NCBI RefSeq assembly: GCF_000718165.1
Contig: NZ_JOEY01000020.1
Coordinates: 62,001 to 126,000, forward strand
Direction of reading: 5' to 3'
Origin: Streptomyces fulvoviolaceus
Lineage (GTDB): Bacteria; Actinomycetota; Actinomycetes; Streptomycetales; Streptomycetaceae
DNA length: 64,000 nt
Within the stretch, counting starts at the first letter, position 1. Each line of letters begins with the position of its first letter. This document shows positions 1 to 8,161 of the stretch, piece after piece. The notes under the pieces were generated by a model. It searched no databases, had not been told where the DNA came from, and worked only from the letters and a program-made list of their open reading frames with translations. A program made the translations under genes and the position numbers.

Positions 1-251
1 TGGAGGTCACGCTGCGTTCGGGCCGCGGGCCCGCCCTTGAGGTGACGCGGCGCGCGGTGCTCGGCGCGGGCAGCGTGCTGTCGCTGCGGCTCGACGCCGA
101 CAAGCCGCCGGCCGCGGGGAGCACGGTGCGCGTCCTCGGCGCCGCCGGGCTGCGGGGCCAGTTCGACCGCGTCGAACTGAACTCCGACACACTGCGGGCC
201 GTACCCGTCTACACGGCGGAAGGTCTGTCGGTACGACTCCTGAAGCGGTGA
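1..251 (+). CDS. 3' end of a larger protein, family not recognised
   Basis: An open frame (codons from base 3) runs in from the left edge and stops at the TGA at 249-251, so only about 82 C-terminal residues are visible. The fragment is hydrophilic and reads like a beta-strand-rich C-terminal domain, with alternating hydrophobic residues and a basic end (LLKR). A GTG at base 42 is in frame but nothing marks it as a real start. The next gene follows after about 95 bases on the same strand. The product cannot be named from this piece; a C-terminal domain of a secreted or glycosidase-like protein is only a guess. Confidence 0.5.
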   Translation, partial: EVTLRSGRGPALEVTRRAVLGAGSVLSLRLDADKPPAAGSTVRVLGAAGLRGQFDRVELNSDTLRAVPVYTAEGLSVRLLKR

Positions 252-344
252 CGCCCGAGTGGCGGGAGCTGATGCGAGAGTAGGCGCCATGAAGTGCCTC
301 CGGATCACTCCCGCCACCGCCCGCCCGGTGCCTCCGCGGGGCGG

Positions 345-2045
345 ATGATGGCGAGCGAACAGCACACGGTCCTCGATCCCGGGCCGCTCGACGGCGACGA
401 GCGGCCTCGGCCGGAGGGGACGGCGGCGAGTCCGGCCGGCCGGTGGTTCGGCAGGCGGTGGCTGGTGCCGCTCCTCGTGGTCGTGCTGCTCGCGCAGATG
501 GCCGTCGCGATGGTGACGACGGCCGTGCAGCAGACCCCGACCATCGACGAACCGGTGTACGTGGGCACGGCCGCCGAGTATCTGCATGGTCAGGGCCTGA
601 GCTACAACCCCGAGCATCCGCCTCTGGGGAAGCTGATCATCGGCGTCGGGGTGGCTCTGGCCGACCCGCACGTGGACACGTCGTTCGACGGTCCGCAGCC
701 ACTGCTGGGGCAGCATCTGCTCTACGAGTCCGACAACGACCCCTGGCAGCTCATGGTGTGGGCCCGGCTGCCGGTGATCGTGCTGACGCTCCTGTTCGGG
801 CTGGTCGTGTTCGCCTTCGCCCGGGAACTCGCCGGCTCCGCGGGTGCGTTGGCGGCGCTCGCCCTGTACGCCTTCTCCCCCGATGTCGTCGCGCACGGCT
901 CGCTGGCCACCCTCGACGTGCCGATGGCCGGGTTCCTGCTCACGTCGGTGTGGCTGCTGTGGCGGGCGCGTCGGCGGCCACGCCTGTATCTGCCGCTCGC
1001 CGGGCTGGCGCTGGGGGCGGCCCTGGCCACGAAGATGAGCGCGCTGCCGGCGGTCCCCGTGCTGCTGGCGCTGGCCGCCGTCTCGGTGTGGAGCGCGCGC
1101 CGCGGCCTCGGGCTCCGTAGGACATGGCTGTGGGCGCTCGCGGGTGCGGGCGTCATGGCGGTGGCCGCGATCGCCGTCGTATGGGCCTCGTATCTGGTCG
1201 TCGATCCGCGGCTGCGGTGGGCCGCCCAGGACCACGTGCCCACGGTGCACGGGCTGCGCGGACTGCTGGTCGATCTGCTGCCGTTCCCGGAGGCGTACCG
1301 GGACGGGATGCGCATCCAGTTCGGCCTGGAGAACTACCCGTGGGAGGGCTTCCTGTTCGGCCGGTTGTACACCGGCTCTCTCTGGTACTACCTGCCGACC
1401 GCACTGCTGGTGAAGACCCCGCTCGGCATGCTCGCGCTGTGGGCGGCCGGTGCCGTCGCGGTGGCGGCGGTACGGCGGCTGCGTCCGGCGGCGCCGTACC
1501 TGCTGCTCCCCGCCGGGGTGCTGCTGGCCGCGGCCATGGACGGGTCACGGGACTTCGGCACCCGGTACGCGATCTTCCTGCCGATGTTCCTGGCGGTGGC
1601 GGCGGGCTGCGTCCTGACGGTGCGTTGGAAGTGGGCGCCGGTCGTGACGGGGGTGCTGGTGCTGTTCGTCGCGGTCAGTTCACTGCGGACGTTTCCCTAC
1701 TATCTGCCGTACTCCAACGAGGCGTTCGGCGGACCGGCCACGACCCATCTGCGGCTCCACGACTCCAACGTCGACTGGGGCCAGGACCTCGGGCGGCTCG
1801 CCGACCGGCTGCGCGAGCGGTACCCCGGCGAGCGGATCTGGCTCGTGTACAAGGGCAGTGGCGTGCCGTCCTTCTACGGCGTCGACGCGTCCGACCCGCG
1901 CAAGGTGCCCGTCGACGACGTGCACGGGCTGATGGTCGTGTCGGACTCGTCGGCCGCCAAGGCGAAGGGGCGGCTGGCCGAGTTGATCGACAGCAGTCGT
2001 CCGATCGACGAGGTCGGTCATTCGATCACGATCTATCGCCGGTGA
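345..2045 (+). CDS. PMT/ArnT-like membrane glycosyltransferase
   Basis: Polytopic GT-C glycosyltransferase of about 566 residues. These enzymes move a sugar from a polyprenyl-phosphate donor to a protein, lipid or wall acceptor on the outer face of the membrane. After a charged N-terminus and a first membrane segment, the first outer loop carries the TIDEPVY acidic motif expected of PMT/ArnT enzymes, followed by NPEHPPLGK. About 10 hydrophobic segments follow, then a soluble C-terminal part. I chose the ATG pair at 345/348 because a GGGG Shine-Dalgarno lies just upstream; a GTG at 294 is also in frame. The 3' end overlaps the convergent DUF3662 gene by 13 bases. The sugar donor and acceptor cannot be told from sequence. 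Confidence 0.8.
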   Translation: MMASEQHTVLDPGPLDGDERPRPEGTAASPAGRWFGRRWLVPLLVVVLLAQMAVAMVTTAVQQTPTIDEPVYVGTAAEYLHGQGLSYNPEHPPLGKLIIGVGVALADPHVDTSFDGPQPLLGQHLLYESDNDPWQLMVWARLPVIVLTLLFGLVVFAFARELAGSAGALAALALYAFSPDVVAHGSLATLDVPMAGFLLTSVWLLWRARRRPRLYLPLAGLALGAALATKMSALPAVPVLLALAAVSVWSARRGLGLRRTWLWALAGAGVMAVAAIAVVWASYLVVDPRLRWAAQDHVPTVHGLRGLLVDLLPFPEAYRDGMRIQFGLENYPWEGFLFGRLYTGSLWYYLPTALLVKTPLGMLALWAAGAVAVAAVRRLRPAAPYLLLPAGVLLAAAMDGSRDFGTRYAIFLPMFLAVAAGCVLTVRWKWAPVVTGVLVLFVAVSSLRTFPYYLPYSNEAFGGPATTHLRLHDSNVDWGQDLGRLADRLRERYPGERIWLVYKGSGVPSFYGVDASDPRKVPVDDVHGLMVVSDSSAAKAKGRLAELIDSSRPIDEVGHSITIYRR

Positions 2046-2473
2046 TCGCCACCTGATGGGCTGCCTGCCGGGCCACCTGCCGGGTGCCTGAACGCCTCGG
2101 CGCTCACGTGCGGCATCACGCGACTGGCCACGCGATAGCGGCCGTTGGGCACCCGCCGGGACTTCGTGATGTGCACGGTGAGCGGGCCGGCCCACTCGTA
2201 GCCGTGATGCTCGCCGTGCCGGGCCAGGCTGTCGGTGAGTGCCTGGCCCACCCGGCTGCCCCGGCGCGTGAGTTCGTCGTGCACGAAGTCCGCGAGTTCG
2301 ATGTCGTAGGCGTTCGGGACCACGACCCGGCGCCCGCTGCAGACGACCACATTGCTGTCGCACTCGCGTCGCAGGGCGTCCAGGAGTTCGACGGGCTCCT
2401 TGTCGAAGACCCGCGCCCACAGCGCCTCCCACCGGTTCTCCAGGGCCTGTTCCAGCGCGCTCAGCGCACTCAT
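2033..2473 (-). CDS. FhaA N-terminal-domain (DUF3662) protein without FHA domain
   Basis: Protein of 146 residues made only of the DUF3662 domain, which elsewhere forms the N-terminus of FhaA, a two-domain protein acting with PknB and peptidoglycan synthesis factors. Family signs are the opening ALE..LE.RWE.LWARVF, a central VVPNAYDIEL and a VHITKS strand. It ends in a Gly/Pro/Ser-rich tail with no FHA domain and no neighbouring fhaB, pknA/B or ftsW genes. The start at 2473 has GGTGAG a few bases upstream. The gene converges on the glycosyltransferase and overlaps it by 13 bases. Its partner is unknown; competition with full-length FhaA is an inference. Confidence 0.75.
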   Translation of the reverse strand: MSALSALEQALENRWEALWARVFDKEPVELLDALRRECDSNVVVCSGRRVVVPNAYDIELADFVHDELTRRGSRVGQALTDSLARHGEHHGYEWAGPLTVHITKSRRVPNGRYRVASRVMPHVSAEAFRHPAGGPAGSPSGGDHRR

Positions 2474-2663
2474 CTCGTCTCACCTGCCGAAAGGTCTGGT
2501 TTCGCCTGCCGGGACACCCGCGGACTCTGCATTGGGGCGGGTGCCCGTTCAGGGGCCGGACATCCGTCCTCTCCGGCGGTTGCCGGATGCTGCCCGACAA
2601 GCGCTGGTCACCGTGGGGTGTGAGCTATGTTGAGTCGCTGTGGGAGACAAAGGAAACGCGCCG

Positions 2664-3587
2664 GTGCCATCGCCGCAGCAGGCACGTGCCCAGGCGTCCG
2701 CGATCACCTCGGGAAAGACCGCACCTGAGGTGGAGGCCGCCCCGGCCTCTCAGCTCAGGACGCTGTTCGACAGGCCCCGGCTCTCCCCGGGACAGCGGCG
2801 CATCGCGCAGTACCTGATCGAACACATCACCGAAGCGGCGTTCCTTTCGATCACCGATCTCGCGGAGCGCGTCGGCGTGAGCCAGCCCTCGGTGACGCGT
2901 TTCGCCGCGGCGGTCGGCTTCAGCGGTTACCCCGCGCTGCGCGAAAAGCTCCAGTCGATCGCACTCGGTACCCTCGCGGGCGGCCCCGGGCCGGACGAGG
3001 AGAACGGCAGCAACGAGCTCCAGGCGGCGGTCGACGCGGAGATCGAGAACCTGGAGAACCTGCGCCGCGACTTCGCCGACCCCGACCTGGTGATCGACAC
3101 CGGCCGCAAGATGTCCGGGTCGACCCCGCTGACCATCCTGGGCCTGCGCATCTCGGCGTCGCTCGCCGAGTACTTCGCGTACGCGGCACGCCGCATCCAC
3201 CCGGACGTACGACTGGTGACCCGCGGCGGGAGCGTCGCCTACGACGCGCTGCTCCAGTCACGCGAGGCCGGCGGCACCTGGGTGCTCGCATTCTCGATGC
3301 CCCGGCACGCCCAGGAGACCCTCACGGCCGTCCGCGTCGCACGCAGCGCGGGGCTGCGCGTCGCACTGATCACCGACCTGGCGCTCGGTCCGGTGGCGGA
3401 CGAGGCGGACGTCGTCTTCAGCACCGGGACGGGCTCCCGCCTGGTCTTCGACTCCTACGCCGCGCCCGGCGTGATCGCCGCCGCACTGCTGCAGGCCATG
3501 ACCGACGCCGACCCGGAGCGCACCCAGGCGCGGCTCGAGGAGTACGAACAGATCTCCGACCAGCACCAGTTCTTCCTGAGGGACTGA
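2664..3587 (+). CDS. MurR/RpiR-family transcriptional regulator
   Basis: About 307 residues. The N-terminal HTH_6 domain (roughly residues 25-105) contains LSPGQRRIAQYLIEH and the recognition-helix region SQPSVTRFAAAVGFSGYP. The C-terminal half (about 120-290) is a SIS domain that normally binds a phosphosugar and sets DNA binding. GTG 2664 is preferred over GTG 2640 because AAAGGAAA lies about 8 bases before it, while the upstream codon has no ribosome binding site. No sugar-metabolism gene is adjacent, so the target is unknown. It is transcribed away from the DUF3662 gene. Confidence 0.85.
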   Translation: MPSPQQARAQASAITSGKTAPEVEAAPASQLRTLFDRPRLSPGQRRIAQYLIEHITEAAFLSITDLAERVGVSQPSVTRFAAAVGFSGYPALREKLQSIALGTLAGGPGPDEENGSNELQAAVDAEIENLENLRRDFADPDLVIDTGRKMSGSTPLTILGLRISASLAEYFAYAARRIHPDVRLVTRGGSVAYDALLQSREAGGTWVLAFSMPRHAQETLTAVRVARSAGLRVALITDLALGPVADEADVVFSTGTGSRLVFDSYAAPGVIAAALLQAMTDADPERTQARLEEYEQISDQHQFFLRD

Positions 3588-4024
3588 CCCGGCGGTCCTT
3601 CCGGCACCGCATCCCACTCCGGCCAAGCGGCGTCACAACGGGACCATTCGCCACATATCGCGCATGAATGTTTTCATACGCCTTGCAAAGCAGACGGCAT
3701 ATATAAATACTTCTCACGGATCGCGCCTCGGGACCGCTCCGGGACACCTTCCGCACCTGTGCCCCCGTCCCCGCATCCGCCCGAGAAAGCCGACGGTCCG
3801 CCCATGCGCACGCTGCACCATCCGCCGCGCGGGCACCGCCCTGCCTTCCAGGGCTTCTGTACGGACACCCCAAGCCGCCGTCTCCTACCCGCGTCGGCGC
3901 CCGGGGTGTTCGGTAGGGCATCGCCTGCGCGAGCGCCCATGGCGGCCCCGGTCATCCCCTAGGCCGGGGCCGCCCCAACCGTCGGACCACCCCTCACGAC
4001 GCCGCACACCCGGAGGCGACGACC
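3588..4024. other. 437-base intergenic region with AT-rich promoter-like stretch
   Basis: No coding sequence is convincing here. Bases about 3655-3720 are AT-rich for this genome; TTGCAA at 3683-3688 and AATACT at 3706-3711, 17 bases apart, make a possible sigma-70-type promoter reading rightward. A perfect hairpin lies near the right end (separate entry). If the promoter is real, the small gene at 4025 would have a leader of about 300 bases. ORFs crossing this region have the wrong codon bias and are treated as shadows. Confidence 0.4.
3941..3974. terminator. Perfect 11-bp GC stem-loop
   Basis: GGCGGCCCCGG at 3941-3951 pairs exactly with CCGGGGCCGCC at 3964-3974 around a 12-base loop. It lies 51 bases before the ATG at 4025 and about 350 bases after the RpiR stop. 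It could end transcription from upstream or act as a 5'-leader structure. There is no T-tract, as is common for Streptomyces hairpins. Confidence 0.45.
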
Positions 4025-4411
4025 ATGCCTGTGACGACCACGCGGACCTCCACGCGCATCAGCCCGGACTGGCCCTGCCAGGTCAAGACGCCCGGCAGCT
4101 ACGACTGGGAGCGCTCGGCGGCCAAGTGGCTGCGCGAGCTGGTACCGGCGCGCTACGCCAGCTACCCGGCCCTGATCCGCCACCCCGTACTGCTCGCCCG
4201 GCACGCGACGATCCAGGTCCAGCACGAGGTCCGGGTCGCCCGCACCGCGCTGCAGAGCGCGCGGGCCGACCTTCCGGCGCTCGGGCTGCCGGAGTCGGTC
4301 ATCGAGCACACGATCAAGCTGTACGCGGCGGAGGTTCTGCAGTTGCAGCACATCGCGCGCAGTGTGCGGGCGGTCACCGAGGCCCTGGTCGAGCACGCCC
4401 ACGGTCGCTGA
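4025..4411 (+). CDS. Conserved-looking hypothetical protein, all-helical
   Basis: Protein of 128 residues with clean actinomycete codon bias and GGAGG about 10 bases before the ATG. There is no signal peptide or membrane segment. After a polar N-terminus with a WERSAAKWLRELVP stretch it appears almost entirely helical, with heptad-like runs through residues 60-125. I do not recognise a family or function. The next gene downstream is a sensor phosphatase after a gap of about 180 bases. Confidence 0.65.
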   Translation: MPVTTTRTSTRISPDWPCQVKTPGSYDWERSAAKWLRELVPARYASYPALIRHPVLLARHATIQVQHEVRVARTALQSARADLPALGLPESVIEHTIKLYAAEVLQLQHIARSVRAVTEALVEHAHGR

Positions 4412-4594
4412 CCGTCGCGCCGGGCCGCGGGCCTTGCCAGGCTGTCGCGACCGCGGCTGTTTCCACCGCCCAACCGCTGATCGTGCCTCGGCAGACACCA
4501 TCACCGGGCCCTGGGCGGGGACCGTCCCACGGTCGAGTGAGCCATCACCGACAAGCCCGCGATCGAACCACGCTCCATGTGCCATGCTCGTCGC

Positions 4595-7054
4595 GTGACG
4601 AGCGAGCCCGCCGGCCCCGTTGAGTCCGGCACTGCGCCCGACATGGCCGAGCTGGCCAAGGTCGTCGCCCGGCAGCGCGCCGAGATGGACCGGCTACGGG
4701 ACCAGGCGGCGACATCGGCCGTCCTGGAGCGGGCCAAGGGCGCGCTCATGGCACTGACCGGCTGCACCCCGGTCGCCGCCGGCGAGGAACTGCTGCAGCG
4801 TGCCAAGGCCGCGAACCGCACCCTCCTCGAGGAGTGCTGGATGACCCTCGGCGGTCTGGTGCCCCCGCTGCACCCCACCACCCCGGAGCCGCGCCTCTCC
4901 GACGACCTGCCCGGCGGATCCGTGTCCGCCCTCCCCGGCCCCGGCGGCGCCGGGCTGCGCGACTTCGGGGCCGACCACCCGAGCCCCGGCATCCCGGCCA
5001 CCAGGGGCACCGACGACACGGACGAGGGCTTCACCGCTCTCGGCCGCCTCGGCAAGGCCCTCGTCCGCGTCGCGACACCGCAGGACCTCGCCCACTGCCT
5101 CCTCGAACACCTCGGGCCGGACGTGGGTGCCGAAGCCGTCATGCTCTTTCAGCGGCTGCCCGCCGGCGGACTCGAGCTGGTCGGCCACGCCGGCATCGAC
5201 GACACCCTGGCCGCCCAGTGGCAGCGGGTCCCTCCGCTGACCGGGGTCGGCGCGCTCGACGCCCTCCGGGCGCGGGAGCCGCGCTGGCTCGAGGACATCG
5301 CGAGGGACCGGGAGCGGTACCTGCTCATCGGGGACCCGCCCGAGCGCTGGCTGTCCCGCGCCTGGCTGCCGGTGCCGGCCGCGGACAAGGCCGACGTCTG
5401 CGTCGGGATCCTGCGGGCGCAGGCCGGACCGTTCACGCCGCGCACCCGGCACCTCCTGCGGGCCGTCGCCCGGCTCTGTGCCGGCTGGTTCCAGGCGTTC
5501 GGCACCCGGCAGGAGATCGTCGTCGGCGCCGCGACCGACGCCGCGCAGGCGGTGTTCGACTCGCTGCCGGGCGCGGCGATGCTGCTCACACCCCTGCGTA
5601 CCACCGCGGGAGAGGTCGAGGACTACCGCATCGACGCCGCCACCGCGGAGGCGGTCGACATCGTCGGCCGAACCGGCCGGGAACTGGTCGGGCGGCGAAT
5701 CCTTGAGTGCTTCCCGAGCATGGCGGAGGACGCGCTGTGGCGCGGCTGCCTGCGCACGCTGACGACCGGGGAGCCGTTCGAGGGCGACCCGTTCGCCTAC
5801 CAGGAGATCGTGGCCGGCGCCGCGGAACTGTCCACGTACTCGGTACGCTCGGCGCGCCTCGGCGGCGGCCTGGTCGTCACCTGGGTCCGGCACGCCTCCT
5901 CGGACCGACAGGAGCAGCGACTGGCGGACGTCCAGCGGCTGGGGAACCTGGGCTGGGCGAACTGGAACCTGGTCACGCACGAGGCGAGCTGGTCCTCCCA
6001 GGCCTTCTCCGTCCTCGACCGGGATCCCGAGGACGGCGCGGTGGGCCTCTTCGACCTCCCCCATCTCGCGCTGCCCGAGGACGTGCCGGCGCTGAGCCGG
6101 GTGGTACGGGAACTCGTGCGCGCGGGGCGGCCGTTCGACATTCCGTTCCGGATCCCGGTCGCGGGCGGGGTGCGTCATCTACGGGTGGTCGCCGAGGCGG
6201 TGGCGGACACCGACGGCACGCCCGTGGAGGTGCACGGCTTCGTGCAGGACCTCACCGCGCAGCGCAGCGCCGAACTGGCTCTGGTCGAGAGCGAACAGGC
6301 GATGCTGACCCAGCACGACGTGCTGCGTGCCGAACGGACGCTCGCCTCCCGGCTGCAGCACGCGCTGCTGCCCCTGCCCACCCGACCGGTCCAACTGGCC
6401 GGGCTGCGCGTCGATGTCGCGTATCTGCCCGCCCAGTCGGGGATCCACGTCGGCGGTGACTGGTTCAGCGCGATCGAACTGCCCGACGGCGACGCCCTGT
6501 TCGTGGTCGGTGACGTCGCCGGGCACGGCATCGACGCCGTCGCCACGATGGCCCAACTGCGCTTCACCGCCAAGGGCATGGTCATCACGGGTTCGTCGCT
6601 GACCGGCGCACTCACCCGGCTCAACACGCTGCTGCTGCACTCGCGCGACTCGCACGGCACCGCGACCATGGTCCTGGCCCGCTACAACTCCGCCGCGCGC
6701 CGCCTTGTCTGGGCGCAGGCGGGCCATCCGCCGCCGCTGCTGGTGCGCGGCGGCAAGGTGCGCTATCTCGACCGTCCGGGCGGCATGCTGCTCGGTGCGA
6801 GCGCCTCACCGCCCTTCGAGGAGGCGGAGTGCCGCCTCGAACCGGGAGACCGGCTCATGCTCTACACGGACGGCCTGGTCGAGCGGCCCACGGAGGGCCT
6901 CGATCTCGGCCTGGCACGGCTCGCCGAGGCGGTCGCGGCGCATCACGCGGACGAGCCCGGCGCCCTGGTCCCGTTGCTCGCCACGGTGCTGGCGGGCGAT
7001 CGGCGCGACGACGTCTGCGTCCTCGACATCCGGGTGCCGTCCGGGGCGGAGTGA
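4595..7054 (+). CDS. PP2C (SpoIIE-type) serine phosphatase with ANTAR-like, GAF and PAS modules
   Basis: Cytoplasmic signalling phosphatase of about 819 residues. An ANTAR-like helical domain (about 25-95, with LERAKGALMALTGC) is followed by a GAF-like region (about 145-310) and two PAS-like regions (about 315-575). The C-terminal PP2C/SpoIIE domain (about 590-815) has metal and catalytic motifs GGDWFSAIEL, VGDVAGHG, YTDGLVERP and RDDVCVLDIR. Such enzymes typically dephosphorylate anti-sigma-factor antagonists in response to a sensed signal. GTG 4595 gives the usual N-terminus and lies just behind a CATGCT -10-like box, suggesting a leaderless mRNA; ATG 4577 is also in frame. No antagonist or anti-sigma gene is adjacent. 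Confidence 0.88.
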   Translation: MTSEPAGPVESGTAPDMAELAKVVARQRAEMDRLRDQAATSAVLERAKGALMALTGCTPVAAGEELLQRAKAANRTLLEECWMTLGGLVPPLHPTTPEPRLSDDLPGGSVSALPGPGGAGLRDFGADHPSPGIPATRGTDDTDEGFTALGRLGKALVRVATPQDLAHCLLEHLGPDVGAEAVMLFQRLPAGGLELVGHAGIDDTLAAQWQRVPPLTGVGALDALRAREPRWLEDIARDRERYLLIGDPPERWLSRAWLPVPAADKADVCVGILRAQAGPFTPRTRHLLRAVARLCAGWFQAFGTRQEIVVGAATDAAQAVFDSLPGAAMLLTPLRTTAGEVEDYRIDAATAEAVDIVGRTGRELVGRRILECFPSMAEDALWRGCLRTLTTGEPFEGDPFAYQEIVAGAAELSTYSVRSARLGGGLVVTWVRHASSDRQEQRLADVQRLGNLGWANWNLVTHEASWSSQAFSVLDRDPEDGAVGLFDLPHLALPEDVPALSRVVRELVRAGRPFDIPFRIPVAGGVRHLRVVAEAVADTDGTPVEVHGFVQDLTAQRSAELALVESEQAMLTQHDVLRAERTLASRLQHALLPLPTRPVQLAGLRVDVAYLPAQSGIHVGGDWFSAIELPDGDALFVVGDVAGHGIDAVATMAQLRFTAKGMVITGSSLTGALTRLNTLLLHSRDSHGTATMVLARYNSAARRLVWAQAGHPPPLLVRGGKVRYLDRPGGMLLGASASPPFEEAECRLEPGDRLMLYTDGLVERPTEGLDLGLARLAEAVAAHHADEPGALVPLLATVLAGDRRDDVCVLDIRVPSGAE

Positions 7055-7075
7055 GGCGAGGGCGGTTGGCGCGGC

Positions 7076-7177
7076 TCAGTCGTCTCCACGGTGCCGCCAG
7101 TACCGGCACATGCCGATGATCAGGGCCGGCAGGAAGGCGGTGGGCAGCACCAGGCCCGGGATGCGGGAGCCGTTCAT
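7076..7177 (-). CDS. Possible 33-residue membrane peptide
   Basis: Small ORF starting at ATG 7177, with GAAGG about 8 bases upstream. It encodes one hydrophobic segment (IPGLVLPTAFLPALIIGM) followed by a charged tail, CRYWRHRGDD. The layout is that of a single-pass membrane peptide with a basic and acidic cytoplasmic end. It converges with the phosphatase gene and ends 21 bases after its stop. Coding status rests only on the start, the ribosome binding site and the sensible composition. Confidence 0.4.
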   Translation of the reverse strand: MNGSRIPGLVLPTAFLPALIIGMCRYWRHRGDD

Positions 7178-7308
7178 CGGCGTGGCCTTCGGTCTCGGGA
7201 CGTGCGGGGCGTCTCGCCCGTCGGCCGCCCATGGTGACGCGGGGCAGCCGGCCGTTGCCGGTGCTTTCCCCGATCCGTTGCCCGGTGTTCGAGGCCGAGG
7301 GCGGCCGG

Positions 7309-7971
7309 TCAGCCGCCTGTGCGGGATTCCAGGTCCTGGCGGGTGTCGTTGCCGTACACGCCGGTCTCGTCGCCCCTGATGCCGTACCAGAGCTGGAAGC
7401 GGGCCACCGCCTCCCTCAGGGCGGAGTCGTAGCTGCCGCTGGTGGAGCCGCCCGCGTAGACGTCCGGGATGCGCAGCAGGCGTTGCTGGAGGTCGGTCAC
7501 CTCGGGGCCGCTGGCTCCTTCGCGGAGGGTGCCTGGGCCGTCGGGATCGGCCGCGCCGGAAGCCGTCGCGGTGGGCTCGGCGGAGGCGGTCGCGGACGGC
7601 TGGGGAGCCTGCGCGGCGGTGTCGTCGTCGCGGCCGGGCAACAGGAGTGCGCAGCCGAAGCCGATCACTGCGGCCGTGGTGACGGCGCCCGCGATGGCGG
7701 TGCGCCGCAGTCCTCGCACCCGGCCGCGGCCGTGGGAGGCGCCGGGCGGAAGCGCGCGCTCGTCGTCCGTGACGGGCGGCAGTTCCTGCGTGCGGTCCTC
7801 GGATCCGGCCGGCGGAGCGGGCAGTGCGACGGCTTCGTATTCCCCGGTGCCCCGGCGGGGTAGGTCCCTGAGCAGCTCCGCGAGGGCGTCGGTGCGGCGG
7901 GGACGCAGCACACGGATGGGTTCGAGGGCCGGGCTGTCCGGCGACGGCCCTCGGTCGGACGGTGTCGGCAT
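7309..7971 (-). CDS. Membrane-anchored peptidoglycan-binding-domain protein
   Basis: About 220 residues. A cytosolic Pro/Arg-rich N-terminus of about 105 residues is followed by one transmembrane helix (IAGAVTTAAVIGFGCALLL) and a Thr/Ser/Ala/Pro linker. A C-terminal PG_binding_1 domain has GASGPEVTDLQQRLLR and AVARFQLWYGI. It is probably a type II membrane protein whose outer domain contacts peptidoglycan. ATG 7971 is chosen because GGAAGGGGAG sits just upstream; the longer frame to 8109 lacks a ribosome binding site. The gene diverges from the polysaccharide lyase. Confidence 0.75.
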   Translation of the reverse strand: MPTPSDRGPSPDSPALEPIRVLRPRRTDALAELLRDLPRRGTGEYEAVALPAPPAGSEDRTQELPPVTDDERALPPGASHGRGRVRGLRRTAIAGAVTTAAVIGFGCALLLPGRDDDTAAQAPQPSATASAEPTATASGAADPDGPGTLREGASGPEVTDLQQRLLRIPDVYAGGSTSGSYDSALREAVARFQLWYGIRGDETGVYGNDTRQDLESRTGG

Positions 7972-8090
7972 GCTGCTCCCCTTCCGTCCCGTACGCGCGG
8001 GACTCCGCCTTCCCCCGAGGAGTGATACGGGGCCGCGGCGCCCGGAGTTCAGCAACTGCTCGCGGATTGTGCGGACATCACCACCTCCCG

Positions 8091-8131
8091 AAACGATCGA
8101 TACGCTCAATTAGGCCGGGCGTATTGAGCGT
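8091..8131. promoter_or_regulatory. Operator-like sites before the polysaccharide lyase gene
   Basis: AAACGATCGATACGCTCAAT at 8091-8110 closely resembles AAACGATCG-CACA-ACGCTCATT at 17583-17604 before the ABC binding protein. Overlapping it, ACGCTCAAT (8102-8110) and ATTGAGCGT (8123-8131) form a perfect 9-bp inverted repeat with a 12-base spacer. The CGATCGATACG part also matches one arm of the palindrome before the DeoR/LacI-type regulator at 18745-18772. This suggests that one regulator controls lyase and importer. Confidence 0.55.
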
Positions 8132-8161
8132 TTGAACGCAACCGTGCTAGAAACCGCCGTC

